From positions 1 to 64,000 of the forward strand of contig CAYPLH010000015.1 of the NCBI GenBank assembly GCA_964411505.1: 64,000 nt of DNA, given 5' to 3'. The translations under genes were made by a program, and so were the position numbers. The notes under the pieces are model-generated. The model was not told where the DNA came from and made no database searches. It saw nothing but the letters and a program-made list of their open reading frames with translations. This DNA comes from CAYPLH01 sp964411505 (GTDB taxonomy: Bacteria; Bacillota; Clostridia; CAYPLH01; DUMO01). Below are positions 34,439-44,600 of the stretch, one piece after another. The number at the start of each line of letters is the position of its first letter. The first letter of the stretch is position 1.

Positions 34439-35452
34439 TTGAAAGTTCTCTTTATTGGTGGTACCGGCACTATAAGCAGTGCTGTTTCAGCGCTGGCGGT
34501 AAAAAAAGGATTTGAGCTGTATCTTTTAAACCGAGGAAACTATAGTGAGTTCATGCCTGCCGGAGCAAAAATTATAAAAGGTGATATCCGGAATGTGGAA
34601 GAAACAAGAAAAATCTTAAAAGATTATAAATTTGATGTGGTTGTCGACTGGATTGCATTTAATCCCGACCATATAAAAACAGATATCAGATTGTTTAAAA
34701 ACAAGGTCGATCAATTTGTTTTTATTAGTTCAACCGCATGCTATCAGCGACCTGTCACCCATTACTATATGGACGAATCAACACCTTTGTGCAATCCTTA
34801 CTGGGATTATGCACAAGATAAGATTTCCTGTGAGGATTTATTGATGAAAGAATACAGGGAAAATGGATTTCCAGTTACAATTGTGCGTCCTTCCTACACT
34901 TATGGTGTGACAAGTATACCACACACTATTAACAGCCGAAAGTCTCGTTGGACAATTATCGATCGTATGCGAAAGGGAAAAAAGATAATTGTTCCAGGAG
35001 ATGGGACATCACTCTGGACTATAACCCACAATACAGACTTTGCTAAAGGCTTTGTCGGTTTATTAGGCAATATACAGGCTTTGGGACATGCATTCCACAT
35101 CACATCGGATGAGGTGTTAAACTGGAATCAGATAACATATGCTATAGGAAAAGCTGCAGGTGCCAAACCTGACATAATTCATATACCTTCTGATTTTATT
35201 TCGGCTTTTGCTCCCGAACTAAAGGGTGGACTTTTAGGTGATAAATCTGAAAGTGTAGTATTTAACAACAGCAAAATAAAAAGGTTTGTTCCTGACTATA
35301 AAGCCAATGTGCCTTTTGCAACAGGTATAAAATGGTCCTTAGAATATTTTGAGTCAAAACCCGAACTTTGCTGGGTAGATGAAGAGTTTAACTCATTAAT
35401 GGATAAAATTATTGGAGCATATGAGACTGGTTTGAAAATAGCTAATGACTAA
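34439..35452 (+). CDS. NAD-dependent epimerase/dehydratase family protein
   Basis: 337 residues, extended SDR fold. The N-terminal GGTGTIS (8-14) is the NAD-binding glycine motif. The active site reads FISSTACYQRP and YWDYAQDK (YxxxK), then IVRPSYTYG. The sequence resembles CSP41- or NDP-sugar epimerase-like proteins; substrate cannot be told. TTG start, AAAGGA about 10 nt upstream. A terminator hairpin follows at 35606. Confidence 0.8.
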   Translation: MKVLFIGGTGTISSAVSALAVKKGFELYLLNRGNYSEFMPAGAKIIKGDIRNVEETRKILKDYKFDVVVDWIAFNPDHIKTDIRLFKNKVDQFVFISSTACYQRPVTHYYMDESTPLCNPYWDYAQDKISCEDLLMKEYRENGFPVTIVRPSYTYGVTSIPHTINSRKSRWTIIDRMRKGKKIIVPGDGTSLWTITHNTDFAKGFVGLLGNIQALGHAFHITSDEVLNWNQITYAIGKAAGAKPDIIHIPSDFISAFAPELKGGLLGDKSESVVFNNSKIKRFVPDYKANVPFATGIKWSLEYFESKPELCWVDEEFNSLMDKIIGAYETGLKIAND

Positions 35453-35788
35453 ACTGGAGAAATCATAAAAACAGTGGTCCAACAACTACTTTTAATGGTA
35501 AATTTTAAACATTGGTAGCTCGCTATACACAGATCGCGCAAGAGAGTGCCTGTGATTTTTTGTGCCATTCATTTAAAAAGCAAATTATAATAAAATTTAT
35601 GCTTACAGCCGGAGAAGTTCTCCGGCTGCCTTAATCATTCTTCAATCCGCTTTTTAAAGATACACATATTATTATAAATTATCAAAAAAGCGGTTTGAAG
35701 TAATCATTATATAGGATCGCATGTTTTGCTATAATATAGAATGGAGTTGTTCTCCCTCAATTCTATCATCAGCGCACTATACATAATA
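35453..35788. other. Intergenic region, 336 nt, between convergent genes
   Basis: Only the terminator hairpin at 35606-35628 is seen. Confidence 0.6.
35606..35628. terminator. Terminator hairpin
   Basis: CAGCCGGAG-AAGTT-CTCCGGCTG, a perfect 9-bp GC-rich stem; the following run is CCTTAATC, so termination may be weak. Confidence 0.6.
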
Positions 35789-37585
35789 TCACTGCCTCGT
35801 CTGGCTTATGAACACTTCTGAAGTTAAAAACTTTCTGAATATTACAAACAATAATATCGACGGTAGTGTTATAAGTATTGCAAGCTTCATAACTGCAGGA
35901 CTTGTTATATCTATACCTCTAATATCAATCGAGCCATAACTTATGACCGTGATGTTTCTGAACAATGCTGTTGGCGAAAAATATAAAGGATTGGACATAT
36001 AGGTAACTGAACTTGTAAATGAGTTCCACATGGTAACAAATTGAAGTACAGCTAATCCCAAAAGAGGCTTCCATACACGGGGAAGATATATGTTTGCAAA
36101 AATATAAGCTCCTCTTTTTCCACTATAAAAAGCTTCCTCCATTAGCGATTGGTGCTTTGAATTAAATATACTCTTTATAACAAATACATTTATGAAACTG
36201 AAAAGCCCACCGGTGATTAATGGGAAAATAGTGTTAATCGTTCCAAGACTTCTGTTGAAAAGATATTCATGGATACCACCTGTTCCTAAACTGACAAGCA
36301 AAAGAAGCATTAGCTTGTAAACAGCTTTTCCCGGAAGCCTCGGCGCTGTAAGCGGATAAGCTAAAGTAACAGTAATAAAGGCGTTAAATATCACTGCTAC
36401 TAGTGTGACAGTAAAATATAATGCAAATGATTTAATGATTGGAGAATTTCCAAGAAGCTGTGATAAACCTCCGGTGCTATCACTTTTGAAAAATCCTTGT
36501 ACTATCATAAAGATAAAGGGAAATAACGCAAAAAGCGCAAACACAGTACATAAAACATAACTTAGCGGATTATCTCGGAATCCGTAAGCTTCTTTACTCT
36601 TTCCCATAATCCCTTCTTTGTCATCATTGCTACTACCATCATTATTGTGACTAACATTATCAATGTTGCCCTTTTCATCATCGGTTACACCGGTAAAAAG
36701 GCTATCTCGCAAGAAATATCTAATAACAAAATAAGAGCCCAATACAAGCACCGTCTGAATTACAATCCTTATCAACCATAGTGTAGCATTCAAGCTAAAG
36801 GCACTTTGAGCAAACCCTGCTCTGTAGGCATAAGTACCTAAAGTATCTGCAACTTGATAGACCAAAGGGTTAATAAGCATGGATAACACTTCGCTATCTA
36901 CCGTAAGAATAACTGAAAATTGAATAAAAATAAACGCAGCCAATGCTTTTAGTACAGGTATCAACCTGCTGCTTAAAAAATCCTTCCTGTGTGGAAATCT
37001 TCTTATGTGTCCCTCTATTGAAGCTGCTGCTATGATTGTAGGAATTCCTACATTTCTTGCGACCTCCACAAGCACATAAATTATCCTAAAAGTTGCAGGG
37101 TTTACAAGCGGTGGTGTAGCAAATTCAAAGATAGGACTTTTAGTCGAAAAAATAATCATAACAAGATAACTTATAATAACAGCAGGAATGAAATATGGTG
37201 CGACAAATATAGCTGAGAATAAATTCCTGATTTTCTTGTTGCGAACCATACTTAAGGTAATGGAAAGCACAAGAGCAACCAAAGACGCAATAATCAAATA
37301 TTCAAGTCTAATCATAATTGTGTTGCCAACCACTCTTGTAAAATGGTAACCGGAAAGCAACTTATCAAAGTTGCTAGAACCTACCCACGGGCTCTGCATC
37401 CCCGCAGCAACGTTATAATTCTTAAAAGGTAAAATCAATGCCATTACTGCTGGTATTACCTTGAAAATAAAAACCAATAAAAGCGCTGGAAGAGTAATAA
37501 TGTAGAAAAATCCATATTTGGGTCTATAAGCTTTATTAGAACTGTTACTAAGTGTATTGTTTACGCCTTTTTCACCTTCACCCAT
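35789..37585 (-). CDS. Fused sugar ABC transporter permease (LplB-like plus LplC-like)
   Basis: 598 residues containing two complete binding-protein-dependent permease halves. The first (~25-320) resembles LplB/UgpA-type permeases; after a charged linker (GVTDDEKGNIDNVSHNNDG, ~327-345) the second (~360-598) resembles LplC/UgpE-type permeases, with an EAA-like loop (LMEEAFYSGKRGAYIFANIY). Normally these are two proteins that form a heterodimer; here one polypeptide would make the whole channel. No binding protein or ATPase gene is adjacent. The first half lacks a clear EAA loop (ASIEGHIRRFPHRKD is the nearest), so it may be divergent. Confidence 0.82.
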   Translation of the reverse strand: MGEGEKGVNNTLSNSSNKAYRPKYGFFYIITLPALLLVFIFKVIPAVMALILPFKNYNVAAGMQSPWVGSSNFDKLLSGYHFTRVVGNTIMIRLEYLIIASLVALVLSITLSMVRNKKIRNLFSAIFVAPYFIPAVIISYLVMIIFSTKSPIFEFATPPLVNPATFRIIYVLVEVARNVGIPTIIAAASIEGHIRRFPHRKDFLSSRLIPVLKALAAFIFIQFSVILTVDSEVLSMLINPLVYQVADTLGTYAYRAGFAQSAFSLNATLWLIRIVIQTVLVLGSYFVIRYFLRDSLFTGVTDDEKGNIDNVSHNNDGSSNDDKEGIMGKSKEAYGFRDNPLSYVLCTVFALFALFPFIFMIVQGFFKSDSTGGLSQLLGNSPIIKSFALYFTVTLVAVIFNAFITVTLAYPLTAPRLPGKAVYKLMLLLLVSLGTGGIHEYLFNRSLGTINTIFPLITGGLFSFINVFVIKSIFNSKHQSLMEEAFYSGKRGAYIFANIYLPRVWKPLLGLAVLQFVTMWNSFTSSVTYMSNPLYFSPTALFRNITVISYGSIDIRGIDITSPAVMKLAILITLPSILLFVIFRKFLTSEVFISQTRQ

Positions 37586-37944
37586 AACCTGACCTCCTTA
37601 AATATTATTTTAATGGTGCGATGCAGCGTTTTTTATATGCTGTATGACACATAATCAATTACAAACATTATATCAATATAAAAGAATTTCCTAAAGCACA
37701 ATTACATGATTTATACATTCTGCCCTCTGAACTGACACAAATATTGTTTATCTCATAGGCTACACTTGCTTTTTTTACCTACAGCAAGTATAATTATATG
37801 AAACGTCTACACAATATGATTTCAAAATTCACTAGAAGCCTTGTGCGTTTTAAATTACATTGCAGGAGTTAAAGACGTTCCATATAACTCCAGACTTTTA
37901 GGAGTTAAAGTCAAACATTTTAATCAATGTAAGAGGTGAAACAA
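37586..37944. other. Divergent intergenic region, 359 nt
   Basis: Between the permease and the YbaK-like gene. Two near-identical short segments (AGGAGTTAAAG and TAGGAGTTAAAG at about 37864 and 37900) stand out; otherwise nothing is identified. Confidence 0.45.
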
Positions 37945-38439
37945 ATGACAAGTGATTCAAACAAGGTATATGACGTGCTTAACAAGTTGAATATAAACTA
38001 TTCAAAATATGAGCATCCACCTGTTTATACCATAGAGGAAGCCAGTAAATATAATGAAGACTACGAATGCAAGCATGCTAAGAATCTTTTTTTACGAAAT
38101 AAAAAAGGTAACAACCATTATCTTGTTATTATATCAGATTATAAAACAGCTGATATTAAAGATATTGCAAAGTCCCTAAATGATTCAAGGTTGAGCTTTG
38201 CCTCTTGTGAACGCCTGCAAAAATATCTTGGTTTAGAACCCGGTGCTGTCAGCCCATTCGGACTTATAAATGACAAAAATCATGAAGTCACTGTGCTTCT
38301 TGACAAAGATTTAGTTAAATCAGAATATGTGGCATTTCACCCTAATGTAAATACAGCTACCATAACATTAACCAGTAAAGATTTTATTAAATTTCTGGAA
38401 TGGTCAGAAAATGATGTTTTATATGTCGATATAGATTAA
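37945..38439 (+). CDS. YbaK/ProX-type aminoacyl-tRNA deacylase
   Basis: 164 residues, freestanding editing domain that hydrolyses mischarged tRNA such as Ala-tRNA(Pro) or Cys-tRNA(Pro). Visible: KYEHPPVYTIEEASKY near the start, KNLFLRNKKGNNHYLVII (conserved Lys), PGAVSPFGLIND, and VAFHPNVNTATITL. Start ATG at 37945, 6 nt after AGAGGTG; the GTG at 37936 overlaps that site. It closely resembles the ProX/PrdX group. Confidence 0.87.
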   Translation: MTSDSNKVYDVLNKLNINYSKYEHPPVYTIEEASKYNEDYECKHAKNLFLRNKKGNNHYLVIISDYKTADIKDIAKSLNDSRLSFASCERLQKYLGLEPGAVSPFGLINDKNHEVTVLLDKDLVKSEYVAFHPNVNTATITLTSKDFIKFLEWSENDVLYVDID

Positions 38440-38515
38440 CACTACATCGAAAAATCCATTAATACAATGCATGAAATGCACCTAAGAGGAGTTTAACAAA
38501 GAACGGAGTAATATA

Positions 38516-39433
38516 ATGGCAAGTTTCAACTATCAGTTTCTACTTTCATTACTAATTGTTGTTTTAGGATATATTATAAAAAGGTTTGGTATTTTAAAGG
38601 CAGAAGACAGTAAAGTCATTTCTGCTATTATTTTTAATATTACACTGCCCTCATTGGTTATTAAAACCTTCAGCACTGTTGAGGTTGATTTCGCTCTGGC
38701 AATTCTTCCACTTATAAGTGTTGCATATGGGGCAATGATGGTGATAATCGCCCTCTTAGTCTTCAAAAAAGAAGAAAGACAGACTAGGGGAATAATGTCC
38801 ATGGTGTTGCCGGGCATGAACATAGGATTGTTCATGTATCCGCTTGCCGAGTTTATATGGGGAGCGGAATCGGTAAAGTACTTTGCAATGTTTGATATGG
38901 GCAATGCTATAATATTGTTTGGTGCTTGCTACTCACTGGCAGTTATTTTTTCTTCAAACGGAAATAAGGTTGATACTAAATATATAGCTAGGAAGCTACT
39001 GCAATCAGTGCCCTTGATGGTTTACATGATTACCCTCACAGCAAACCTGTCAGGCTTTCGTTTTCCAGACGTAATCATTGATATATCCGAAATCCTTTCC
39101 AGAGCGAACATGCCATTATCCTTTCTTCTGCTGGGAGTGGTAATGGATTTTTCGCTTAAAAAAAGCGAATGGAAAATCGTTACTAAAATTTTGTCACTTC
39201 GATATGGTATTGGTCTTGCTACCGGTGTATTGCTATATTTCTTGTTGCCTTATGGTGAGCTATTTGGGTATGCAATGCTTTTAGGATTCATATTACCTAT
39301 TGGAATGGCTGTAATACCTTATTCCACGCAGTACAAATATAACCAAAGCCTCGTAGGAACAATGGTTAACCTCACTAACATTATATCCTTCGCTCTTATT
39401 TGGATAATAGTAACTATGAAATCGATGTTATAA
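38516..39433 (+). CDS. AEC-family transporter
   Basis: 305 residues with about ten membrane helices in two five-helix repeats, the auxin efflux carrier/malate permease (AEC) pattern. Family marks: FNITLPSLVIKTF in the first helix pair and LGVVMDFSLKK in the second half. ATG after GGAG. The substrate is probably an organic acid. A second AEC gene is at 46266. Confidence 0.83.
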   Translation: MASFNYQFLLSLLIVVLGYIIKRFGILKAEDSKVISAIIFNITLPSLVIKTFSTVEVDFALAILPLISVAYGAMMVIIALLVFKKEERQTRGIMSMVLPGMNIGLFMYPLAEFIWGAESVKYFAMFDMGNAIILFGACYSLAVIFSSNGNKVDTKYIARKLLQSVPLMVYMITLTANLSGFRFPDVIIDISEILSRANMPLSFLLLGVVMDFSLKKSEWKIVTKILSLRYGIGLATGVLLYFLLPYGELFGYAMLLGFILPIGMAVIPYSTQYKYNQSLVGTMVNLTNIISFALIWIIVTMKSML

Positions 39434-39472
39434 GTGAATACTCAACAGGCTAAAGCCCATAAACAAAGCAGT

Positions 39473-39506
39473 GAAGCCAAGCTGCACTGCAAAGTTGCTT
39501 GGCTTC
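39473..39506. terminator. Inverted repeat between convergent genes
   Basis: GAAGCCAAGC and GCTTGGCTTC, perfect 10-bp stem, 14-nt loop. An outer pair AGGCTAAAG / CTTTAGTCT extends it. It separates the AEC gene from the sulfatase. Confidence 0.6.
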
Positions 39507-39567
39507 AAGCCTTCGACTTTAGTCTAGAGGTAGTTGATACCTGTTTTTACTCAGGTTCAATTTCCCT

Positions 39568-41028
39568 TCATCTGCTATCCGTTTTATGTGGCACCACATC
39601 ACATGTTTCCTGATAAAAGGTAAGCAGCCTCTCTTTTAGTCCAAGCAAGATGTCACCATATTTTTTATCCTCAATAAGGTTGTAGAGCTCTTCAGGGTCA
39701 TTTTTAAGATCATACAGCTCATCACTTTCGTATAGCCTTCTAACATATTTGAAGTCTTTTGTTCTCACCATAACAGCTTTTGTATGTTCGGGACCTTCGC
39801 CTTGTTGAAGGTTTACACGCGGCCAGTATAAGCCCTCCGGATTCAGGCTGCTTGTGCTTTCAGCCTCCGTGCAGTGCCTTTCTTCTTGCAACCTTCCACC
39901 CTCACAAAACACAGCATCTCTGTGTTCATCTTGATTTCTCTCAATGACAGGCATCAATGATTTTCCAAAGTGTGTGTGCTTGGGCTGGATTCCAGTCAAG
40001 GCTTCAACAGTTGCTGGAAAATCAACTAATTCTACCAGTGCATCCCTTATCCCGGGTTGCGTCTTTACCCATGCTGGTGGTTTTATAATAAAAGGTACGT
40101 TGGAAAGACAATCCTCAAAAGTATTCTGAGTCTTTTCAACCAGCCCATAATCTCCTGTAAAGTCACCATGATCACTGAACACAAATATGGAAGTATCGTC
40201 ATATAAATCAGCTTCCTTCAATGCATTTACAACCAAACCAAAGTGGTGATCAATTCGTGAACACATTCCAAGATATACTGCTCGCAGCTCACTCCATCTG
40301 TCTTCTGTCCATCCCTGTAGATTCTGTCTCTCCCATATACCTTTCAGCAAGCTGGGTTTGCCGTTCCATCCTTCGGGTGTTGGAATCCGCTTCTGTATTT
40401 TTTCTCTGTCAATCATGCTATACCAGGGTTCCTCAACACCATAGGGAGGATGTGGATAAGAAAGCGGCAAATAGATGCAAAACGGTTGATCAGAAGGTGC
40501 ATTTTTAATGAAATCAGCAGCTGCGAGTACATTTTCCCAATCTCCGTCATGGTATTCGGTGCCATCTTTTGGTGTAACATTTCCGGCATAGAATGAATAA
40601 TAATTATCCCCATCCGGACTTCCTCTCCACTCATCGTTTTTGTGAAGGTTGTTCGTAGGCTTTTTAGACCTATGCTTATAGTTGCAGTAAGGCTCAAACG
40701 AACCTTGACCAGGAATAAGATCATTCTTTCCGCCCCACCATACATAATAGCCTTCATCTTTTAAGGTTTTTAAAAGGACCGGCTCGTCTTCATGCATCAT
40801 ATGATGCATTGTTCTATGTCCTCGTACATGCGTATACCAACCACTCATAAAGCTACAGCGGCTGGGTGTGCATACGGTGTTCTGGCAAAAAGCATTACGA
40901 AAGGAAACACCGTCTTCTGTTGCTACACGGTCAAGATTAGGTGTAACCGATGCCTGATTTCCCAAGTGTCCTAAGGCATCGGCCCTGAACTGATCGGGAT
41001 TAAATATAATAATATTAGGTCTTTTCAT
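39568..41028 (-). CDS. Sulfatase (formylglycine type)
   Basis: 486 residues. The maturation motif CTPSR at 53-57 marks a type I sulfatase whose Cys is converted to formylglycine. Metal ligands are visible: an early Asp in NPDQFRAD and the pair FVFSDHGDFTGDYG. No signal peptide, so it acts in the cytoplasm. An anaerobe would need an anSME-type radical-SAM activator, and none is adjacent. Start at 41028 with GGAGGG at 8 nt. Substrate is a sulfated sugar or ester, not predictable. Confidence 0.86.
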   Translation of the reverse strand: MKRPNIIIFNPDQFRADALGHLGNQASVTPNLDRVATEDGVSFRNAFCQNTVCTPSRCSFMSGWYTHVRGHRTMHHMMHEDEPVLLKTLKDEGYYVWWGGKNDLIPGQGSFEPYCNYKHRSKKPTNNLHKNDEWRGSPDGDNYYSFYAGNVTPKDGTEYHDGDWENVLAAADFIKNAPSDQPFCIYLPLSYPHPPYGVEEPWYSMIDREKIQKRIPTPEGWNGKPSLLKGIWERQNLQGWTEDRWSELRAVYLGMCSRIDHHFGLVVNALKEADLYDDTSIFVFSDHGDFTGDYGLVEKTQNTFEDCLSNVPFIIKPPAWVKTQPGIRDALVELVDFPATVEALTGIQPKHTHFGKSLMPVIERNQDEHRDAVFCEGGRLQEERHCTEAESTSSLNPEGLYWPRVNLQQGEGPEHTKAVMVRTKDFKYVRRLYESDELYDLKNDPEELYNLIEDKKYGDILLGLKERLLTFYQETCDVVPHKTDSR

Positions 41029-41659
41029 TATGTAAACCCTCCATGTTTTATTTGTAGGTGCTCTATTTAACTTCTTGAGTACCACAATACCTAGCTACAT
41101 ACAAAACTACTGTAATTTTTAACACTTACAGCTTGGATACTGTCTAACTAGATTATACATTAAATTCTGGCAGTTTGAAATAGCTAACAAAGCAAATTCC
41201 TAATCACTTCATATTCAGTCCGCTTTTTCCAAAAAAGTTATGATGATATAGTGTAGCAACAGAACAATTGGCTTTATTTTGACAGAAAACTCGGTGAGTG
41301 GAATATAAAAATGCGTGAAAAAAACAGGATGTTTTTTTAGCTTTATGCGCCACGGATGGCGCATATAAAGCGTTAGCATTTTTATATTCCAAGAACCGTT
41401 AGTTTTCAAAAAATAATTAGCCTGTTCTGTTGCTACACTATATCATTAATAACAATCAAAAAAGGTGATTGAAACACTTCATAAAAATTTTCCTACTAAA
41501 TTAATGAATGTGGTATACTAAATAGAACGTTTTAAATTCTTACAACTAGACTATGAGATGAAAAAAAAGCTTCTAGTGAGTTTTTAAAGTCTATTATGTA
41601 AAATTGTTACGTTCCATACATTTTTAAAAATAAAAAGTAACATAAAAAGGACGGGTTAT
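41029..41659. other. Intergenic region, 631 nt, holding the large MITE-like element
   Basis: No genes. Apart from the 203-bp inverted-repeat element at 41244-41446 nothing stands out. Confidence 0.6.
41244..41446. repeat. MITE-like long inverted repeat, full-length copy
   Basis: The left end TGATATAGTGTAGCAACAGA pairs with the reverse complement of the right end, and complementarity continues inward through GGAATATAAAAATGC / GCATTTTTATATTCC to a central hairpin GCTTTATGCGCCA-CGGA-TGGCGCATATAAAGC. The whole 203 bp can fold on itself. The right arm also occurs at 2471-2497. There is no transposase gene inside. Confidence 0.7.
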
Positions 41660-44600
41660 ATGAGAGCAGCCGGAATTTGCCTTGGTGCTTCTAACATAAG
41701 TATTGTAATAATTGAACAAGAAAATAATAAAATTAATTTGATAGAAAGCTTTTCAACTCCCCATAACGGAAATGTAAAAGAGAAGCTTAAATATATATTT
41801 GATACATTTAAGCTTTATGATTTTGAGCATCTGGCTACAACAGGGCGGAAATTCAGGCAGTTCACAAATATGTCATCTATATCCGAGCCCGAAGCTGTTG
41901 AATATGCTTATAAATATACCAAAGAAAAATATAAAAATATAGACACCATAGTATCCGCCGGTGGAGAATCATTTATGCTTTACAGGCTGGATAAAACCGG
42001 ACGTATTTGCGGGGTGCAAACTGGGAATAAATGCGCATCAGGAACTGGTGAGTTTTACCTTCAGCAGCTTAAGAGAATGGGACTTACGCCAAAAGACATT
42101 TCTCATGAAGATAATATAGAGCCTTACAAAGTTTCAGGCAGGTGTTCGGTATTTTGCAAAAGTGATTGCACTCATGCTCTTAACAAGGGAGAATCTAAAC
42201 AGAAAGTTGTCGCAGGTCTTTCAGCTATGATGGCAACTAAAATCACTGAGTTAGTAAAAATATCACCTTGTAATAATATACTTTTAATCGGCGGCACTTC
42301 TCATAATAAAACTATGGTGAATTTTCTGCGGTCGGAAATAGACATGCTTAAAGTCGCTGATGAAGCAGCTTATTTTGAAGCGTTAGGCACAGCTGTTTGG
42401 GCACTCGAAAACAAAATGAACAAAATAAATAAAGACGATATTTTTGCTGATAAAAAAGGATCTTTCAGCTTTTTACCTTCATTGGACCAGTTTGAGAGTA
42501 AAGTTGTGTTTAAGAATATGGAGCGCGGTACTGCCACTTCGGGAGATGAATGCATTATCGGGCTTGATGTTGGCTCTACTACAACCAAAGCTGTTATCAT
42601 GCGAGTATCTGACAATTCTATTCTAGCTTCCGAATACCTAAGAACCAATGGAGACCCTGTCAGGGCTGCTAAAATGTGCTATCAGAGCTTGGATTCACAA
42701 ATAAGTGTACCTTTAAAAATTAACGGACTTGGAGTAACAGGCTCGGGACGTCAAATTGCAGGACTTCACGTTCTTACCAATGGTGTCATAAATGAAATTA
42801 TCGCTCATGCCACTGCTGCTGTTCATTTTGACCACGAAGTTGATACAATTTTTGAAATAGGCGGTCAGGATGCAAAATACACCTATATAACTAACGGTGT
42901 TGCTTCAGATTATGCCATGAATGAAGCATGTTCTGCAGGAACAGGTTCTTTTCTCGAAGAATCAGCAAAAGAATCCATGGGAATAGAAATGACAGATATA
43001 GCCGAAATAGCTATTAAAGGTGCTAATCCGCCCAATTTCAATGACCAATGTGCTGCTTTTATAGGAAGTGACATAAAAACTGCAGTACAGGAAGGGCTTG
43101 GCACTAGTGATATCGTTGCCGGGTTGGTATATTCGATATGTAGGAATTATGTAAACAGAGTAAAAGGAAACCGACCTGTAGGTAAAAAGGTATTCATGCA
43201 AGGTGGAGTGTGCTACAATAAAGCTGTTCCGCTAGCTATGGCTTCCCTCACCGGAAAAGAAATAATTGTCCCTCCCGAACCTGGGCTTATGGGGGCTTTT
43301 GGTGTTGCCTTAGAAGTAAAACATAGAATTCTTGCCTGTCTTATGAATAAGCAATCCTTTGTCCTTTCCGAACTATCGCAAAGACCTGTCATTTATGGTA
43401 AACCATTTATTTGCAGTGGAGGAAAAGAAAAATGCGACCGGAAATGCAATATAAGTATAATGGAAATAAAAGGCAGGAAATATCCCTTTGGCGGAGCATG
43501 CAACAAGTATGTAAACCTTTTAAAAAACGAAACCTATGACAGCAGCAAACTAGATCTGGTTGCCCTAAGAGAAGAGCTTGTTTTCCATAAATATGCAGTA
43601 CCTTATGAAAAGGCAGTACTTTTTAAAACACAAAAAGGTTTAAAAGATACGAATGATACTAAAAATATTAATGTTGAAATTCAACCTAACGAACATGTTA
43701 CAACTGAACAGACAATTATGGGCAACAGCCATACCAACAATAATACGTTATCAAAGACCAAAATAGGTATAATAAAATCGCTTATGGTAAATACACTATA
43801 TCCTCTGTACTTTAACTTCTTTTCTCGGCTTGGGTTTGAAGTAGTACTTTCAGATAAGCCAGATGATAGTGGTATGGAGCGTAAAGGTGCCTCCTTTTGC
43901 TATCCTGTTGAGCTTTCCCACGGATTATTGGCAGAACTCATAAAGACCGATGTGGATTATATTTTTCTTCCCCAAGTAAGAGAGCTTTGCATGGAAAAAG
44001 GTGCAAAGTCCAGTGTAACATGTCCCTTTGCCCAAGGAGAACCTTATTATCTTAAGAGTACCTTTGATGAATTAAAAGGCGAAAGGCTATTAACTCCAGT
44101 ACTAGATTTTTCAGAAAACCCAGAAATCGTGTCAAAAGCCTTCTGTCAAATTGGTCAGCAGCTTGGCTTTTCCAGAGAAGAAAGTCTTATGGCATACCTT
44201 TATGCACAGGAAAAATACTCAAGCTGTGTAAGTGAAATGAAATCTATAGGGCAAAGAACAATTAAAGAACTTGAGTCAGACCCTTCAAAAAAGGCGGTCA
44301 TTCTCTTTGGTAGACCATACAACGCCTTTTCAAAGGAAGCTAATATGGGTATACCACAAAAATTTGCATCAAGAGGCTCACTGATTATACCGGTCGATTT
44401 TCTTGATGTTTCATCTTGTGAACCAGAAAAATATATGTATTGGACAACAGGACAAATCATTTTAAAAGCAGCCAAATATATTGTGCATCATCCACAGCTT
44501 TATGGGGTGTACATTACAAACTTTAGCTGCGGACCTGATAGTTTTGTCATTGGATATTTTAGGGATATTATGAAAGAGAAGCCCTCATTAACACTTGAGC

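Noticed and set aside
41204..41409. Minus-strand ORFs inside the long inverted repeat
   Set aside because: They are random frames within a MITE-like element, without start signals or protein-like composition.
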